This document shows, piece by piece, positions 23,424 through 36,720 of a stretch of DNA of 64,000 nt. Each line of letters starts with the position of its first letter. Positions within the stretch are counted from its first letter, which is position 1. Made by a program: the position numbers and the translations under genes. The stretch covers positions 997,001 through 1,061,000 of the forward strand of contig NW_024037072.1 in the NCBI RefSeq assembly GCF_015706575.1, written 5' to 3'. Below the pieces are notes generated by a model. That model had not been told where the DNA came from. It made no database searches and was given only the letters and a program-made list of their open reading frames with translations. The stretch is from Patiria miniata. Taxonomy: Eukaryota > Echinodermata > Asteroidea > Valvatida > Asterinidae.

Positions 23424-26329
23424 GTAAGTTTTAACTTTATTATGATTCTAATTCAGATTTTTAGCACAGAAAGAACAAATCAATCTTAATTCATACAGTA
23501 TTGTGTTGTGTTTGAAGTGTGATTCCCTGAAAATTAGAAATATTTTGTCAAATTGTCATACTAGTCTTGAAGTATCTTTGTAGGACCAATTGATTCATAA
23601 ACACTTTTAAATTCAAAACATCAAATGATGTGATTGTGTCTCTAATTCAGAGAAAAGGGAAAAAATATTTATTACACTAAATCGAGTTCCAAATATTTGG
23701 CATTAAAACTTAAAATGTGTCCCTTTCACAATCAGTGTAGTAATATTGTAGTAAGTTTGCCCAATATCATTTAAATCCACTTCGTTAGGAGGGTCTGAAA
23801 GGATTTTTGTATATGTAGGAATTAGGAAAGTGCTGTTCAGTCTCCAAAACGGGTAAAGATGTCCCTAAAATTAAAAAAGCACACGTAAACAAGTGGTAGA
23901 TTTTAAAAGGATTGAAAAAGTTGCCTTTCAAAAATGCCTAGAGTAGGGAGTGAGTTAATGTTTTAAAGATATCAGACATGAAAAAACGAAAAATCACTGT
24001 CATACCGGTACATGTAGTAGTCACTGGGAAACAAACGTGTTATAGACTTATTTGTGAATCCAAGTTCAAATTGTACGAAAACTACAAAATATTTTGGAAA
24101 ATTGTGCGAAAACTGCTACTTGCTATAGCCACACCAGGGTTGGTTGGCTGGAACTTGGAAGGGCCAACAATTTAATTTGACATTTTCACTACGGTAACCT
24201 TGCAGCTGCAGTTGGAATGGCAACAGGAAGACCAGTCGGCCATGAACTTTATGTCAAGTTCCTGGTCAGGGGAAATTCTGGCAAAATTGGACATCTGTTT
24301 ATAAGCCATTCAGCCTGTAATGATCTTTGTTCTGAAAAAAAGTGTTTTAATTGCACATTATCACGCTCATTACAGTGTACTGTACATGTACAGCTCATGT
24401 TCAATTTGAGTTTTTACTAGAATGTGCCTCACTAACCCTACAGCGCAACACCAGTCACTTTGACCAATCTTTGAAAACTGCAATTTTAAGCTCATTGAAT
24501 ATATGATTTCAAATGATGTGTAGGATTAGGATATATGGGAATTGGACAAAATCTGACGGAAATGCGGCCGTGTGACTTCCGATTGTTTTTTGTGCTGGAG
24601 TGGAGTGTCACAAATTTAGTTCACATCTGCCTTGTGGTAAATAACACAAAAAGGCTTCATAATGCTCTTTTAGGGTTCTGTTCAAATTATGACATGTATC
24701 TTTTGCAGAACTTTAGTGTTGTACTTTGTCCAGCACAAACCTTAATGACATGCATGTCGAGATAAAGTTCACTGGGTTGTGTGGCCGTTCACATGGAGTT
24801 TGCTGAGAGAGGGGACCATCAGGGTTCATGAATTACTTATGAAGTTGTTTGGCATTAACCTGCTTCTATTCCTGGGGTCAAGTTAATCATTCACATGGGA
24901 CAGTTCGTTGCCACATCACGCCTGGCCTTTGGAACTCTGATAGTGAAAGAGCCGCACTTGTGTGTGAGGGGAAGGGGGGGGGGCTGTGTTTGTTCACTGA
25001 TGCTTGCATCAGAACTGTCATTTAAAGTGCATTTTGGGGAGCGTAGTTTGGTTCGCTTTATTTGACTACAGGCCTGGAAACAAACAGGTTTGTTTACTTC
25101 TATACTAATTAATCAAATAACCTTGTGCCAGAAACTGAACATATTCCCAAGTTAGCATTTTTCATAGTTTAAATGAACTGAAAAGAAAAAAATTGTAACA
25201 GCTGGCTTTCAAAATACCTGTGCTTTTGTCGTGGAAAGAAAATGAAATAGAACGAAAATACTGTTGCAGTATCCTTTTTATTTAGCGTTGTCTAAATGTT
25301 GTCTTATCCAAATTGACAAACTATCCAACCAGCCTACCGGTAGAGATGATTGGAAGGCCATTTGAATCTAGACCTTGCCCTTGAATCATTATGGATGTGT
25401 TTCATTTACTTGGCTCACTCTCTCCTCCAGCTGATGGATGAATCATTCCAAACCATCACATGGCACGTCATCCTACTCCTAGTCATGGTCCTGTGTCTGG
25501 CTCGGTGTCTGCTCACCGACTTCAACCCTGGTTGCCCCTGGCAACCCCTTAATCAGGCCTTCGTCTCGTCTCCTCCCATTTTAATGTAACAGATTGAAGA
25601 CCAAGCTGGTTTATCTTTTCTTTGATTTGTTTAGTGTAAGGACTTGGCTGGGCCATAATGATAAATATCTGCAAATTTTGGAAATTTGTGTTCCACTGAT
25701 TAGAAGGTTGTTAGAACCCCTGTCAATCTACTTGTAATTAAACCAACATGTATGTACCTATTTCCATGGTAGTAACCATTATGGTTGTCGTTCCTCTTTG
25801 GTTTTGGCAACACTTTAAATAATGTACACGGTAAAAAAAAATGTATTTCTTCCAAAGTTAACCCTCCCAGACCCCATAAAATCCACCTGGAGGTTTTCAG
25901 GAGGATTTTGAAGGAATGAGGAAGGCAGAGCCCAGCCACAGTGTTGGTTTCCACAGAGCTTGATGCCCCTTAATATCATTAAATAGGTTGAAAGAAAATA
26001 CCATGATTAGCAAATTCTTGAAGATTCACTAAGGTTCCTAGCCAAATATGACATGAAAGCTTCATGTACCTACCGGTAGGGTTAAATAAAGAGTGAAACA
26101 AAGTATCATTGAAGAGAGCAGTGTGCATGTACTGAAATGTGTATCTCTCCTGTGAGGTTGCAGAACGGACAAGGCTATTGGCACATATTTATGCTTCCCC
26201 CATATCAGTCCTACGGGCTTCCCCTTTCACATCCCCATCCTTCACAAGAAGTTCCGTGCCTCTCTCTACCTCATAAGCCCCCTCCCCCTCCCCCTCTATC
26301 TAGCCTGGTTCTTCCGTTCCCTATCCCTA

Positions 26330-26560
26330 CCACTTGAGCAGAGTAGATTCCGGCTGGACAAGTCTACGGGCATTTGCGCCGGGAAAATGAGAACAAACTT
26401 CCTGTCGACCTTCCCCCCACCCGGGTTTACGCTTGCGGTGACCTAAATGCGCCTCCTTGAGCCGATGAGAATTAATTGACGTCAGAGCCAGTCTCTTTGG
26501 ATAATTAATCGCTGACCTTCTGGTGACATCAATGCGCATACGGGCATGCTCATACAATGT
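26330..26560 (+). promoter_or_regulatory. Candidate intronic enhancer with CRE, TAATTA and a DR5-like site
   Basis: A repeat-poor, more GC-balanced patch in intron 1. It has TTGACGTCAG (CRE-like, 26477), two homeodomain-type TAATTA cores (about 26471 and 26502) and TGACCT TCTGG TGACAT (26513-26529), a spacing-five repeat with one mismatch. No octamer insertions occur in it, unlike its flanks. Regulatory role is inferred from composition only. Confidence 0.25.
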
Positions 26561-28335
26561 GTAATTGCACTGAGGATTTTTCTAATGTTGCAGGTAGTAA
26601 TATTGGAACATTTTTGGTGGGTTGAACAGAAGTGCTTCCTATTCTGTACGTGTACATGTACTTGTGCTGTGAACATGTAACGTACATGTATGTTCACAGT
26701 GAATTACATTTCTAGTTTTAATTCCTGTTATGAAAACCCTTTCAGTCTTTCCTTCTGAATACCATGTACATTTATACATGATGCAAATTTGTACAATTAT
26801 GAATAGACAATGAACAGAGTCAGATACAGTTCAGTAAAAAGTGTTGGGTTTCTTTGTGTATACAGGGTATATGTATTTCATGTTCATTGTATCTTCTGAA
26901 ACCAGATGTTTGGTAGACAGCCATATATACATACATGTTTCACATGAAACGGTTAGATGGTTGTGTTTTTAATTGATCATAGAATGATACACTTGCTACC
27001 TCTCTACAGTTAACATGTAAATTGTCCATGTACATGTTCGTCTACATGTACCTTTTGGTGGTTGTTGAAATTGATGTTGAAATCGTACATGTAGCAGTGA
27101 TAAATAAAAATAAAATTAAGGAATAGCAGGTGAAAGTTTCTTTTAAACACAAACACCTTTGCATACATGTACATTTGTACTGTAAGGTAGGTGTAAACAT
27201 ACCGATACATTATACATTGTATGTGTCTGCATTTACTTGTATTTGTTATTCAGATATGTTGCCCCAAATAACATTTGCATCCATTCACAACTATGCAAAC
27301 ATACATTCTGTGCAAAGTTGTCCTTTCAATCAAGTGACTGTTTTTAACGGTTCAGACCTCCCAGCCTACAAAGCAGGATTAACTGGCTGTGAGTGACTGT
27401 TTAATTAACACTATACTTTGACTGTAGGTGATTGATAAGACAGCTGTGCTTACCACTTGCCTGATTTTGTCTGTTGACTGAATTTGACTAGTCAAAGTGC
27501 TTGCTTGAAATATGATCTGACTGTTGGTGGCTAGCCTGTGTAAAAGGCATGGCAGGGGAAGAGGATTGATTTTATTTTACTGTCTGTGACTGTTCAGACA
27601 GCAGGAGGTTAAAGCACAACCATTGAAAATATACTGCATGTTGGCTAGACGTTCAACTTCAGATTGTCCTCTTTTATTGGGGAGGTGGGAGAGTGATTGT
27701 GTTGTATGGTGCTCGCATTTATTCTTCAAAATCAGTGCAGTGGTCTCCCAACCTAGCATATGTGGGTCATATACAAGTGACTTAATATCTAGGCAACGCA
27801 AAAGTTAGGACGTAATCCCTCTCTGTCCTAACACAAACAGACCCCAGACACACACGGACCCATTCATCATTCTATTTGATTTATCAGACGTGAGTTTAAT
27901 ATCAAGTTTTTCATTTTTTGTTGCCCTCCTTCTAATAATAGCCACTCACATTGAAGAAAAAAATTCTATGCTCACTGAATTCAGGTCATGCACCCGGGCC
28001 CAATGTTTGGATTGGTGGGGTCCTCATCTGACAAAGCCAGCCAATCGGAACAGGGCATTGTATGACATCATTTCCCCCACAATTAAGTTACTCGTGTATA
28101 TGTACGTGAATGTGTACATGTACAGTACATGGCAAAAACTATACACCATTATATATTATCCATATACATGTACATGTCCTTTTTCATGTGCTCTCTTAAA
28201 TTGCATAATTTAAGAAGAAAAAATGTCATTTTTTTTTGTAAGTTCATACACATGTTCAGGTATTTTTTTAAGAACTTTTTTAGTTGTATGGAGGAGTGTT
28301 CCAATTTGTTTGAAGTAGCCATGTTAACTAGGAAT

Positions 28336-28515
28336 ACAGGTACAGTAATGTATGTAGGTGAAGTTCAAATTGTACTGGTATGCATGAACATATGGAAACT
28401 TACCGGTATCACTGTGTGTGGTTAATGTTATTACAAAATGTAGGTGAAGTTCAAAGTGTACCACACAATGTATGCATGAACATATGGGAAACTAATCAAT
28501 GTGTGTGGTTAATGT
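28336..28515 (+). repeat. Local direct duplication of about 80 bases, with octamer insertion
   Basis: ATGTAGGTGAAGTTCAAATT to TGTGTGTGGTTAATGTTATTACAAA (about 28348-28436) is repeated at 28439-28516. The first copy reads GAAACTTACCGGTATCACTG where the second reads GAAACTAATCAATG, and the first has GTACTGGTATGCATG where the second has GTACCACACAATGTATGCATG. Both differences are insertions beside TA. Confidence 0.85.
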
Positions 28516-31500
28516 TATACAAAATGCACAGTGACATTGTTCTGGGCTATGTTTTTCCAACTGATAAAGAGTTAGAAGTGATCTGTTGAAGTTAAAGTTA
28601 GCTACACTAATAAAGTAAAGGTGAAAAGCCATAAATAATTTTTTTATGTGGAACAGTTCAAAGGTCTAGGTGTGCATTGTTCATGATCGTGAACATGTGA
28701 CAAATAACAATGTGTTTAAAAATAGTGTAATTGCTAGTTAGAAGTGCCCTATTTTAGAACAATGCTTGAAAGATATCCCATTGTTAGCACAGGCTTATTT
28801 GAAGTTGCTGTCGCCGTGCTATTTTTGAGTTCCACTCGGCAGAATAGATTGTTTTTAAATTTCTAAAATACAAAAGTTATTCACTTTTGAACGAGACATC
28901 GAACAAAATAATTCTGCCGTTTTTAATATGGAATATTAGCTGTGCAAATTTTGAATATTTAAACATATCTTTTTGTATGTTATGGGCGGCGTGCAAAAGC
29001 GACCCAAACTAAAAGCGTATCTTTAGAGGGTTGAAATCGTTCAAAATAGAAAAAAAGTTGCCATTTCCTGTTTAAAGAAAATTTGTTTGGAGAAAAGAAG
29101 AAAAAGAATATTTTGAAGAGCAAAGGTAGAGCAAGTGTAATCTGATTGCTCCTGACCTTTGTATATATGGAAGAAGACAAAATGACCAGAGTTAATTGTG
29201 GGGAAAGTGCAGCGCAATGGGTCATAGTCATGATGTCTGATTATTTATTCAGTGGAATCTAGTCACATTTCCATAGATTAGCATTTAGGATTGCTTCAGA
29301 AGACCTCACTCAGCTGCTGTAGTTCTCTCATGTGACTCGTTGTCTCCTTGAGTAAAGTACAGTACTTGTTTCTTGTCCTTGGTGCGATCGAAGCAAGACA
29401 TCAAACAAATCCTTTAGTTTTATTTTCTGCGCAACACAGACTAGACTAAATAAATGTTCTGAGATTCTACATGTAAAGATGCTCTTTTGGGTCTTTTTTG
29501 CTCTAAACACATTTACCTCATTTCTGACACATTATTTGCATGTAAAAGGAAAAAAACAAGGGCTATTCAAATTGATATGATTTACCCGGTAGCCTGAGGA
29601 ACTGATTATCAGCATTTTATTTTTAATGCAGACTTGCATTTTGTGCAGTACTAGAAATAACAAAGAGACTTGAAAATGTCCTGCTTTTCTGACCAATTCT
29701 GGCGTTGGGAATCAGGCTTGACTTTTGCAATAATAAATGAATTAAAAAATTCTGAGTTTTTTGTCCTTGCCCCTTCACTGAAGGAAGAAAAAATTGAAAT
29801 GTTTTTGTGTCATAGTCTGGTTATAATTCTTGCCCCCTCGCTACAGTCTGTCTGCTACGTTCCCATGACCTACATTTTGTTCATTCCCTGACTACATCGG
29901 TCTAATCAGGCATATATGCCAGTCTTGATTTAATACCACTCTCTCTACCATATGATGATTAGTCTTGACGTTTCAAGCGCCAAGTACATATGTAGGGCCC
30001 ACACAATAGAACGTTTCTATTAATATTCATGGACGGGAGTAAAGCCTGTGAAGTGCCCTGGTTTTAATCCTCTGTGTAGTCCTGGAAGTTTTCAGGTGAC
30101 TGTAATCCACCTGGGGGGGGGGGGGGGGTAGGTGGCTTGTGTTTAAATTTTTTGTTTACGAGCATGTAAAAAATGTTGGAAGGAATTTTGCACTGATGCT
30201 CTTGTAGTGGCAAAACATTATTTTATTCCTCCAAAAAAAGATCAAAACCAAATTTCAATATTGAATACATACATCTGTCGATGTGTATCAATCAGTATTA
30301 GTTAACTCTAACAATCCTGAATCATCCAATTTAAAAACGATTTTTCACACACCCTAGAAAATTATTGCTGAGTTACCGTTTACAATCACCTGCATTCCGA
30401 TAACAAATTATTACAACAATTCCACACAACTGCAACTTCAAGAAAAAACAAAGGGGGAGGGTTTGATCAATTGAAATATTCAGGTATTCACACTTGACCC
30501 ACAAATGTAATAACTTGAGGATTGAGGAGACTTTATATCTCAAGTGCGGAGGATTTTTCCCCCAAGCCCAGTGAGTAGTGTTACCAAAGTCGTGCTGTAG
30601 TAGCAAGCTCATGAATTAAACCATGCAACTGAGTTAATTGAATTAGAAGAGTGGAACGTGCCAAAATGACATGTGCAGGCTTCACACACACACTATGGCT
30701 GGTTACTCACAACTTGTTTTTTTTACTTCACTGGACAAGTTCTAGTTTTGAGAATTTAAGAGACTAGAGTGGCGTACTTAACATGTGAGGGTTCAGAATA
30801 GTGGATTTACATTCACCTGTGGCTCTTTTAAGTTTGGAAAAAATGGACAAAAGAGAACCCGGATTTCAAATCCAATGGCCTCATTTTAATACTTTGGAAT
30901 TCTGAGACATCATGAGCAGCACAATGTGAGCGTTTACTTGTGCATGTACTCTAAGGCTGTGCTTTCGAATACATTTATGGCCTTCTTGAAATTGCTAGTT
31001 GTTTGTTTGTGCATATGTACATACATACATGTACATGTACCACAATAGTTCAACAGATGGGATTGCTGGATTTTTTCATCTAATTCCGCTTTTCCTTTCT
31101 ATCTTGCCTACCTGTACATGTACCGTACCTGGTGAATTTGAATTCCATATACATGGACATGCTTACATGTACTTGCTTTAGGCCCAGTATTGTTGACAAC
31201 TTGTAGGTCACTCGGGTCAGTAAACAGTTTGCAGAAGGTTTTTTGGTCTTGTTTGCAAGCTGAATACACGTGAAAAGTTTGTTGTGCAGTACAGTACATG
31301 TGCAAATTTTCAACAGTATTTGTCTTTTAGTTTGAAATGAGATGGCTTGGCTTTTATACATGTATTACATTGCAGGCTTTTTGTAAATTTATGCAGTTTT
31401 CAATTTCAAAAACAGTTTTCATCGGCAGCGAAATCGATCGATAGATGGAGGCTTCATCTTGAAAAGCCCAAGCGACATGTACCGGTACATGAAAAGAATA

Positions 31501-32412
31501 ATCCATAAATTAATAATGATTTTTTTTTTATTCTGAAGCCCAGGAAAAGAATCTGGACACTGGGTCTCGGTGCAAAAAGGTTGCCTGAACCTTGTGACCC
31601 GGTATAACCCGTACCTGTCCCGTATTTTTGTCGGGGTCAGCGAAAAACCCAAATTGCATCGGGTGGAATAGATAACAGATTTGTGTGGAAGAATATATGC
31701 TTTAGGGAAGGGTTCTTTATGATAAGAATATCTTGCAAATATTTTATCTAGACTGTCAGCCAACATTCCTTGTGTTACATGTATCTTCATGACTATGTGT
31801 GCTTTGGATAGTACATCTACGTGTAATTCATTCCAGTCTCTGAAGAAATCTCGGCCATTCTTGGAAAAAAAAATTTGACCTTGACATAATTTCCAAATAA
31901 CTCGACAGCATTGCAAACCATGTATGTTAAGGCTCTATGGTTTAACAGATCTCCTTTACCAATCCTGTAATGTGTCCAGCTGTCACACACGGGACTAATT
32001 CCAGAGATTTTATTTGCCTGGCCTGACTTTATCCTCTTGAGATACATGTTTGGAAAAGTCTGATCCGAAGAAAAAAGAATCCCGGCCATTTCAGATCTCA
32101 ATATGGGAGAAAGCTAGTGGGAGTCAGCGCGGTGCATGTAGATTCACTCCTGCTGCTTTTTACAGGGCTCCAGAGTTTCTTCTTGCAAGTTCCAGCGTGG
32201 CTAAGTCTTAGGTTTCAGCACTGGGGGTCAAGGCTGGGCATGGCTTGGTATTGTAACACAGATGGAATGGATCTGAATGAATGCCAACATCTCATCTATG
32301 CACAGGCTCTGGTTTCACTGAGAAAAGATGGTTGTGTGGCCCCTGGAGTATATATCAAGCACTCAGTGGTGGGGAACCTCGCATCTTGGGTTGTGAAGTT
32401 GGAATTGAAAAG

Positions 32413-32947
32413 TTAAAGGGACACTGGGTCCTGGAATAGCCCAATTGGGCTACAAAACACGCTTTAAACGAGATTATGTAAAACCGGAAAGAACATTTAA
32501 AGTAGGATATAGACATCCACACAACTATCCTTTCAAAACTGTGCGTTTTTGTGTTATTCCTGTATTACCTGTATGTGTGCGAAAACGAATTTCGGGGTCC
32601 ACTTTTACGACCCCATAAATTCGAACTGTTTGGATGCTAGTTGTGATTTCATTCGTAAAGTGTTCGCCTTTTGCGGACGTTGAAGAAACCATATTTTTTG
32701 CATTGGTGATTGGTCACCGCTGTTCTCGAGACACACAACGTGTATATCGTACACTGAGAATGACACAAAAACGTATTCGTACTCCGTCATGTCCGATGTA
32801 AACAACCTGGGTTTTTTCGTCTTTTCTCGGGAACGGTAAGACATTAGGTTGGTTTCCTTTCAACCAGATGTTTGAAATAGGCTAAGTAAACAATCCAAAA
32901 CATGAAATTTTCGGGGATTTCAGGACCTACCGGTAGTGCCCCTTTAA
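32413..32947. mobile_element. TTAA-flanked non-autonomous DNA transposon, second family
   Basis: Ends TTAAAGGGACACTGGGTCC and the inverted TTAAAGGGGCACTACCGGTA with GGTCCTG. The two ends match base for base except for one internal substitution, one near the tip, and a 6-base insertion (CCGGTA) in the right end. TTAA lies at both borders. The interior differs from the family at 2062 and 12430. No transposase reading frame. Confidence 0.78.
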
Positions 32948-33176
32948 GGGGGGTTGGCACATTATGACAAGTTCATTCTTCTGGGAGATTACTAAAAATA
33001 AAAAGAGTAAGGTTGAACCCTTTTTTATTTCCCGTCTACAGAAATCGAAAAAAAAAATTGACAACGGTCTCCTGTGAACTGTCTCTGACATGTACATGTA
33101 GGGCCTAAATTAATTTACTTGAGTTGTGCGAAATGGCAGGTTTTATAAAAATGAAGAAAGTCAAAGATATGTTAGT

Positions 33177-33596
33177 AGGGCTGAATCGATTTGTATGATT
33201 GAATATTTGACCTGCATTCAATTGAGTATTCAAATATTCACTTATACCAAAAGGCGGATTTTCGGTCATCCAATTTGCAGTTAAAAATGATGTCATGAAG
33301 GTTTTATCATAATTTATTTCATCACAGTTTACATCATCACATTGGAATGCACACATTTTATTTGTCCATTAAATACTATTTCCATATTCTTTTATGGATT
33401 CTACATTTTATTGTTGGGCACATGTATCACTATCAGCTACCTTTAAGTGTCTGGCAGCACCTTGGAAATAACAGAATGCAATTTTGTTTTTCACCTTTTT
33501 ATTTCAGTGCATTTCACCTCCGAATATTCACATTGAAAACAAGTATTTGGGTATTCGTTCAGAATATTTGAATATTTGAATATTCGGCACAGCCCT
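33177..33596. mobile_element. hAT-like MITE with AGGGCTG ends and ATATTC-rich arms
   Basis: Left end AGGGCTGAATCGA and right end TCGGCACAGCCCT are inverted repeats, followed inward by GAATATTTGA-type repeats on both sides. AGGGCTG-type ends are typical of some hAT elements. I could not identify an exact 8-base target duplication, so borders are within a few bases. Confidence 0.6.
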
Positions 33597-34022
33597 CTAT
33601 TTTAGTCAGTTTTTCACATTATTAGCAGTGCTGAAAGAGTTGTTCTATTTTTGTCTTTGTCCAAAACTGTTACATGCTCAGTATACTGTACACATGCTTC
33701 ATGTAACTTGTAAGGTGTACATGTACACGTTCCTGATGATTTACATACATGTATATGTGTATGTTCAGTATGTGACTTTGATTCAGTTGTAGCCAGTAAT
33801 CAAATGTTTTAGCATTCATTTTCACATTAATTTAAGATTTGCCCAAGTGCAGATCCCCTTTACGGAAAACTAATTTACTTTTTTATAGCCACAGCACAAA
33901 ACCAATAACTAAGATCTAAGCACACCAGCAAATAAAAAGCTGGGCCACCCCTCTGAATGCAGAATGGAACAGGCCATTGTCTAGCAGTAAATTGTTTCCA
34001 CTTGACAGACAGCATGTGCAGT

Positions 34023-34078
34023 TGACCTTGTTATGGGGTCAGCCTTGCCTTCAACCACAAGATGACCCCAAATGACCT
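34023..34078 (+). promoter_or_regulatory. Cluster of nuclear-receptor half sites including a DR4
   Basis: Four half sites in 56 bases of intron 1: TGACCT (34023), GGGTCA (34036), and TGACCC CAAA TGACCT (34063-34078), which is a perfect direct repeat of RGGTCA with spacing four. DR4 sites are typically bound by thyroid-hormone, LXR or similar RXR heterodimers, and less strongly by RAR. Only the sequence match is seen; binding is inference. Confidence 0.35.
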
Positions 34079-34547
34079 AATCTCACCAAGGATACTGAGC
34101 CTTGTGTTTAGCAACAATGGGTGGGGAGATTGCTTGGGAAAGGATACATGCACATGTTGTAAATATTCACGTGGGTTTATGTGTACATGATTTATGTACT
34201 TGGATTGTGCACATGTTCATGCACATGTTCATGTACATATTCATGTACATTTTGTACATGTGCAGAAATGCTGTACATGTACGTGTTCTATGCCACGTAC
34301 ACAGAGTAAGAAATGGTATGAAGAAAGGGTTGGGTGTAGAGGTCGGAGTTCATGATTTTAGTAGGTGCAGCTGTTGCCTACTGTGTTATCTTTTAAGACT
34401 TTGACCCCATCTAAAATTGTGTATAAATTTCCAAAGTGCAAAGTTCAATGAAGCCATTGCAATGATGTATAAATTTACCGCAATCTATGGGTTTTACTGT
34501 TTCTTTCCCCAAAAACTAAAAGGAGAATACCCTTCACCCATTCACTG

Positions 34548-35144
34548 TTAAAGGTGTAGAGTACACACAATGTAGATCATTTTGCAACTATCCAAAAAGT
34601 AACTGACCACATTGTTGTTAAAAAGCTTACTTGGGTCGAAAACTTAGCCTAAATAATGGCACTAAACTTTCTGTAAAATTATTCCTTCTGGCATGCTGGC
34701 ATTTTGAAGAAAACAACACAAAGTTATTTCCAAAGATGAGACTTAAATGAGGCATTTTCAGAAATTTCAGTTAGAAATCATCATCATCATCATCCTTTGG
34801 GTGTTAGTAGTTGGTTTGTAATGAGGCAAATCGGTGAATGGGTTCGTGCAAGCGTTGACACGACGCACACACGCGCACGGTTGTTATTATTTGTCAGTTC
34901 AGTGTGTGACATTGTGTATCTGCAATCGTCTGAATGAGAACGTGTTCCGGACGCTAATTTTGGACTCACTTCAATTTTGAATTGAAATTGAGATCCTACA
35001 ATATTGTTTACCCGGAAGCATTCACAGAGCTAAACCTTCATCAAGTCAGTTGTTAGCAACCCCGCCTTTAGATTTTGAGCACTTTTGTTGCTTCAAACAA
35101 AACAAATAAATGCATTAAAAGACAAATGATCTACTCTACCTTTG
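34548..35144. mobile_element. AAAGGTAGAGTAGATCATT family, copy A
   Basis: Left end TTAAAGGTGTAGAGTA, right end the complement CTACTCTACCTTTGA. A diverged relative lies at 41673-42262 in intron 2, sharing blocks such as TTCTGGCATGCTG, TCATTTTGAAGAA, AACACGACGCACA, GAATGAGAACGTGT and GCATTCACAGAGCTAAA. Between GAGTA and GATCATTT the left end has an extra CACACAATGTA (34564-34574) not present in its own right end. Contains (ATC)n at about 34784-34796. No coding. Confidence 0.75.
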
Positions 35145-36319
35145 AGAACTTTTAACAACTGCTGAACGCCGGATATGGCTGTCATTCAATCGTGCAAACA
35201 GCTTCCACCATATTTGGTGTTTAATGCTGATGGTTACCTGAACATAATCCAGCATTTATTTCAAGATTATGCAGTCTCTAGTTTGGGGGTGAGGTTTTTG
35301 CACCTGGGATTGCATTGGATCATTGGTGTGATCAAATCTTTGAATGAAAAAAAAGGGGAAAAACCGGGTTTGTGAACATGTGCCTGATCACTCCAATTAG
35401 CTTCTGGCTTACATTGTAGACCCTAATCTTGCGTTCTCACGCAAGTTTCTTTTTGCCAGAGTAAAGTACTGGTATGTCAGTGATAAGCTACACAGTAGAT
35501 AGATTACTTCCCCAATAAATCCAAACTCTGTGTCATCATGTCCGATGTGTTCATCATGTTGACAGAGGTTTGCTTGTGAGTTCCCAAGAATTGGCATTCA
35601 TCACTGCCTGACTTTCACATGTGATAAATTCTGGTGCATTTTCTGGGGGAACTTTCTAGTATTTCTGATGGAGTGCTTGTAACCAGACAGTTGTTTCATT
35701 GAAGGATTTAAATTCTAGTCACAATGGGAGACTAACATGGATACATCACAGATGTCACTCATAAATGGTCATAAAAAAAGTAATTAGGCCTACATGTTGA
35801 ACGTGAATATTATTTTGCAAATTTAATGTCCAAATAGATAGATAGATAAACTTTTATCACATTCAGGGAAATTAAAAATGGCCTCGACAATACAGACATG
35901 CTTGGACATCCAATTACCTTCACAGCATCAAATGTTTGCGTGTTAAAAATATTAAAACCAATAAAACAAGCAATCACATAAAAAATAACCTTTCTATTTT
36001 AAACCTTAACTATAAAAAAAGAACTTTGTTTTTTAAAAGATATGGCTAAAAGTTGAACTGGAATACAATGAGAAGACTATTTCATATTGTAAAAACCGAC
36101 TGCTGTCGGAACAAATGAGTTATTGTATGGTAGTTCTAACTCTCTGCTGCAGGAGACGACCAGCCCTGTTACATGAGGCTACACGTGTGTACATTTGGCT
36201 CGCACACTATACTATGTACAAGCATCGTGAACATTATCGTTTTCCCTAGCACTGCATTTCAAAACATTTTGTAAAACCCAAAAATTAATCTGCTAAGAAG
36301 AAAAAGGTCATTTGGAGAA

Positions 36320-36720
36320 ATGTCTTGGTGCATGTTCAAAGGTGTCAGTAGCTCTTTAATCGCCACAGGGCACCAGACATGGTGATGAGTTGCGGTTGGA
36401 CTGAGAGAGCGAGAAAAGCCTCTCTTCTCATGAAGCAAGTGAGGGGAGAAACGAGGAGAGATCTCGGTCGAATATTGAGCGTCGAGGAGCGTGACAGAAA
36501 CGGGAAGATGCCTGAGCGACCGCAGACATAATTAGATGAGAGAGGTGTATCCCCGGCTGGAGACGCATTCTTGCGGTTTGGCAAGCAAGACTGTGGGATG
36601 AGAGTTGGGGGGGGGGGGGGGGTACCCAGGATTCCATGTTAATTGCGGTTGCCATGAATGGAGATGGGGGATACCTCTGTGTGATATTAAAGGAGCAGTC
36701 GTGGTCAGGAGAAATTATCA
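36320..36720 (+). promoter_or_regulatory. Purine-rich complex patch in intron 1, possible regulatory element
   Basis: About 400 bases, GC-richer than flanks, with GAGA-like runs (AGAGAGCGAGAAAAG, GAGGGGAGAAACGAGGAGAG), a 16-G tract (36607-36622) and no known repeat family. Both strands have short open frames but none with recognisable protein features or matched splice sites. Could be an enhancer or an unrecognised non-coding exon. Confidence 0.2.

Noticed and set aside
31419-31916. 165-codon open frame, minus strand, the second longest in the window
   Set aside because: No domain recognised, inside RAR intron 1, composition as in neighbouring intron; chance length is possible in 64 kb. I would reconsider with transcript evidence.
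34784-34796. (ATC)n and other simple repeats such as (ATAG)n at 35837 and (GGGT)n at 43686
   Set aside because: Ordinary microsatellites; not worth separate findings.
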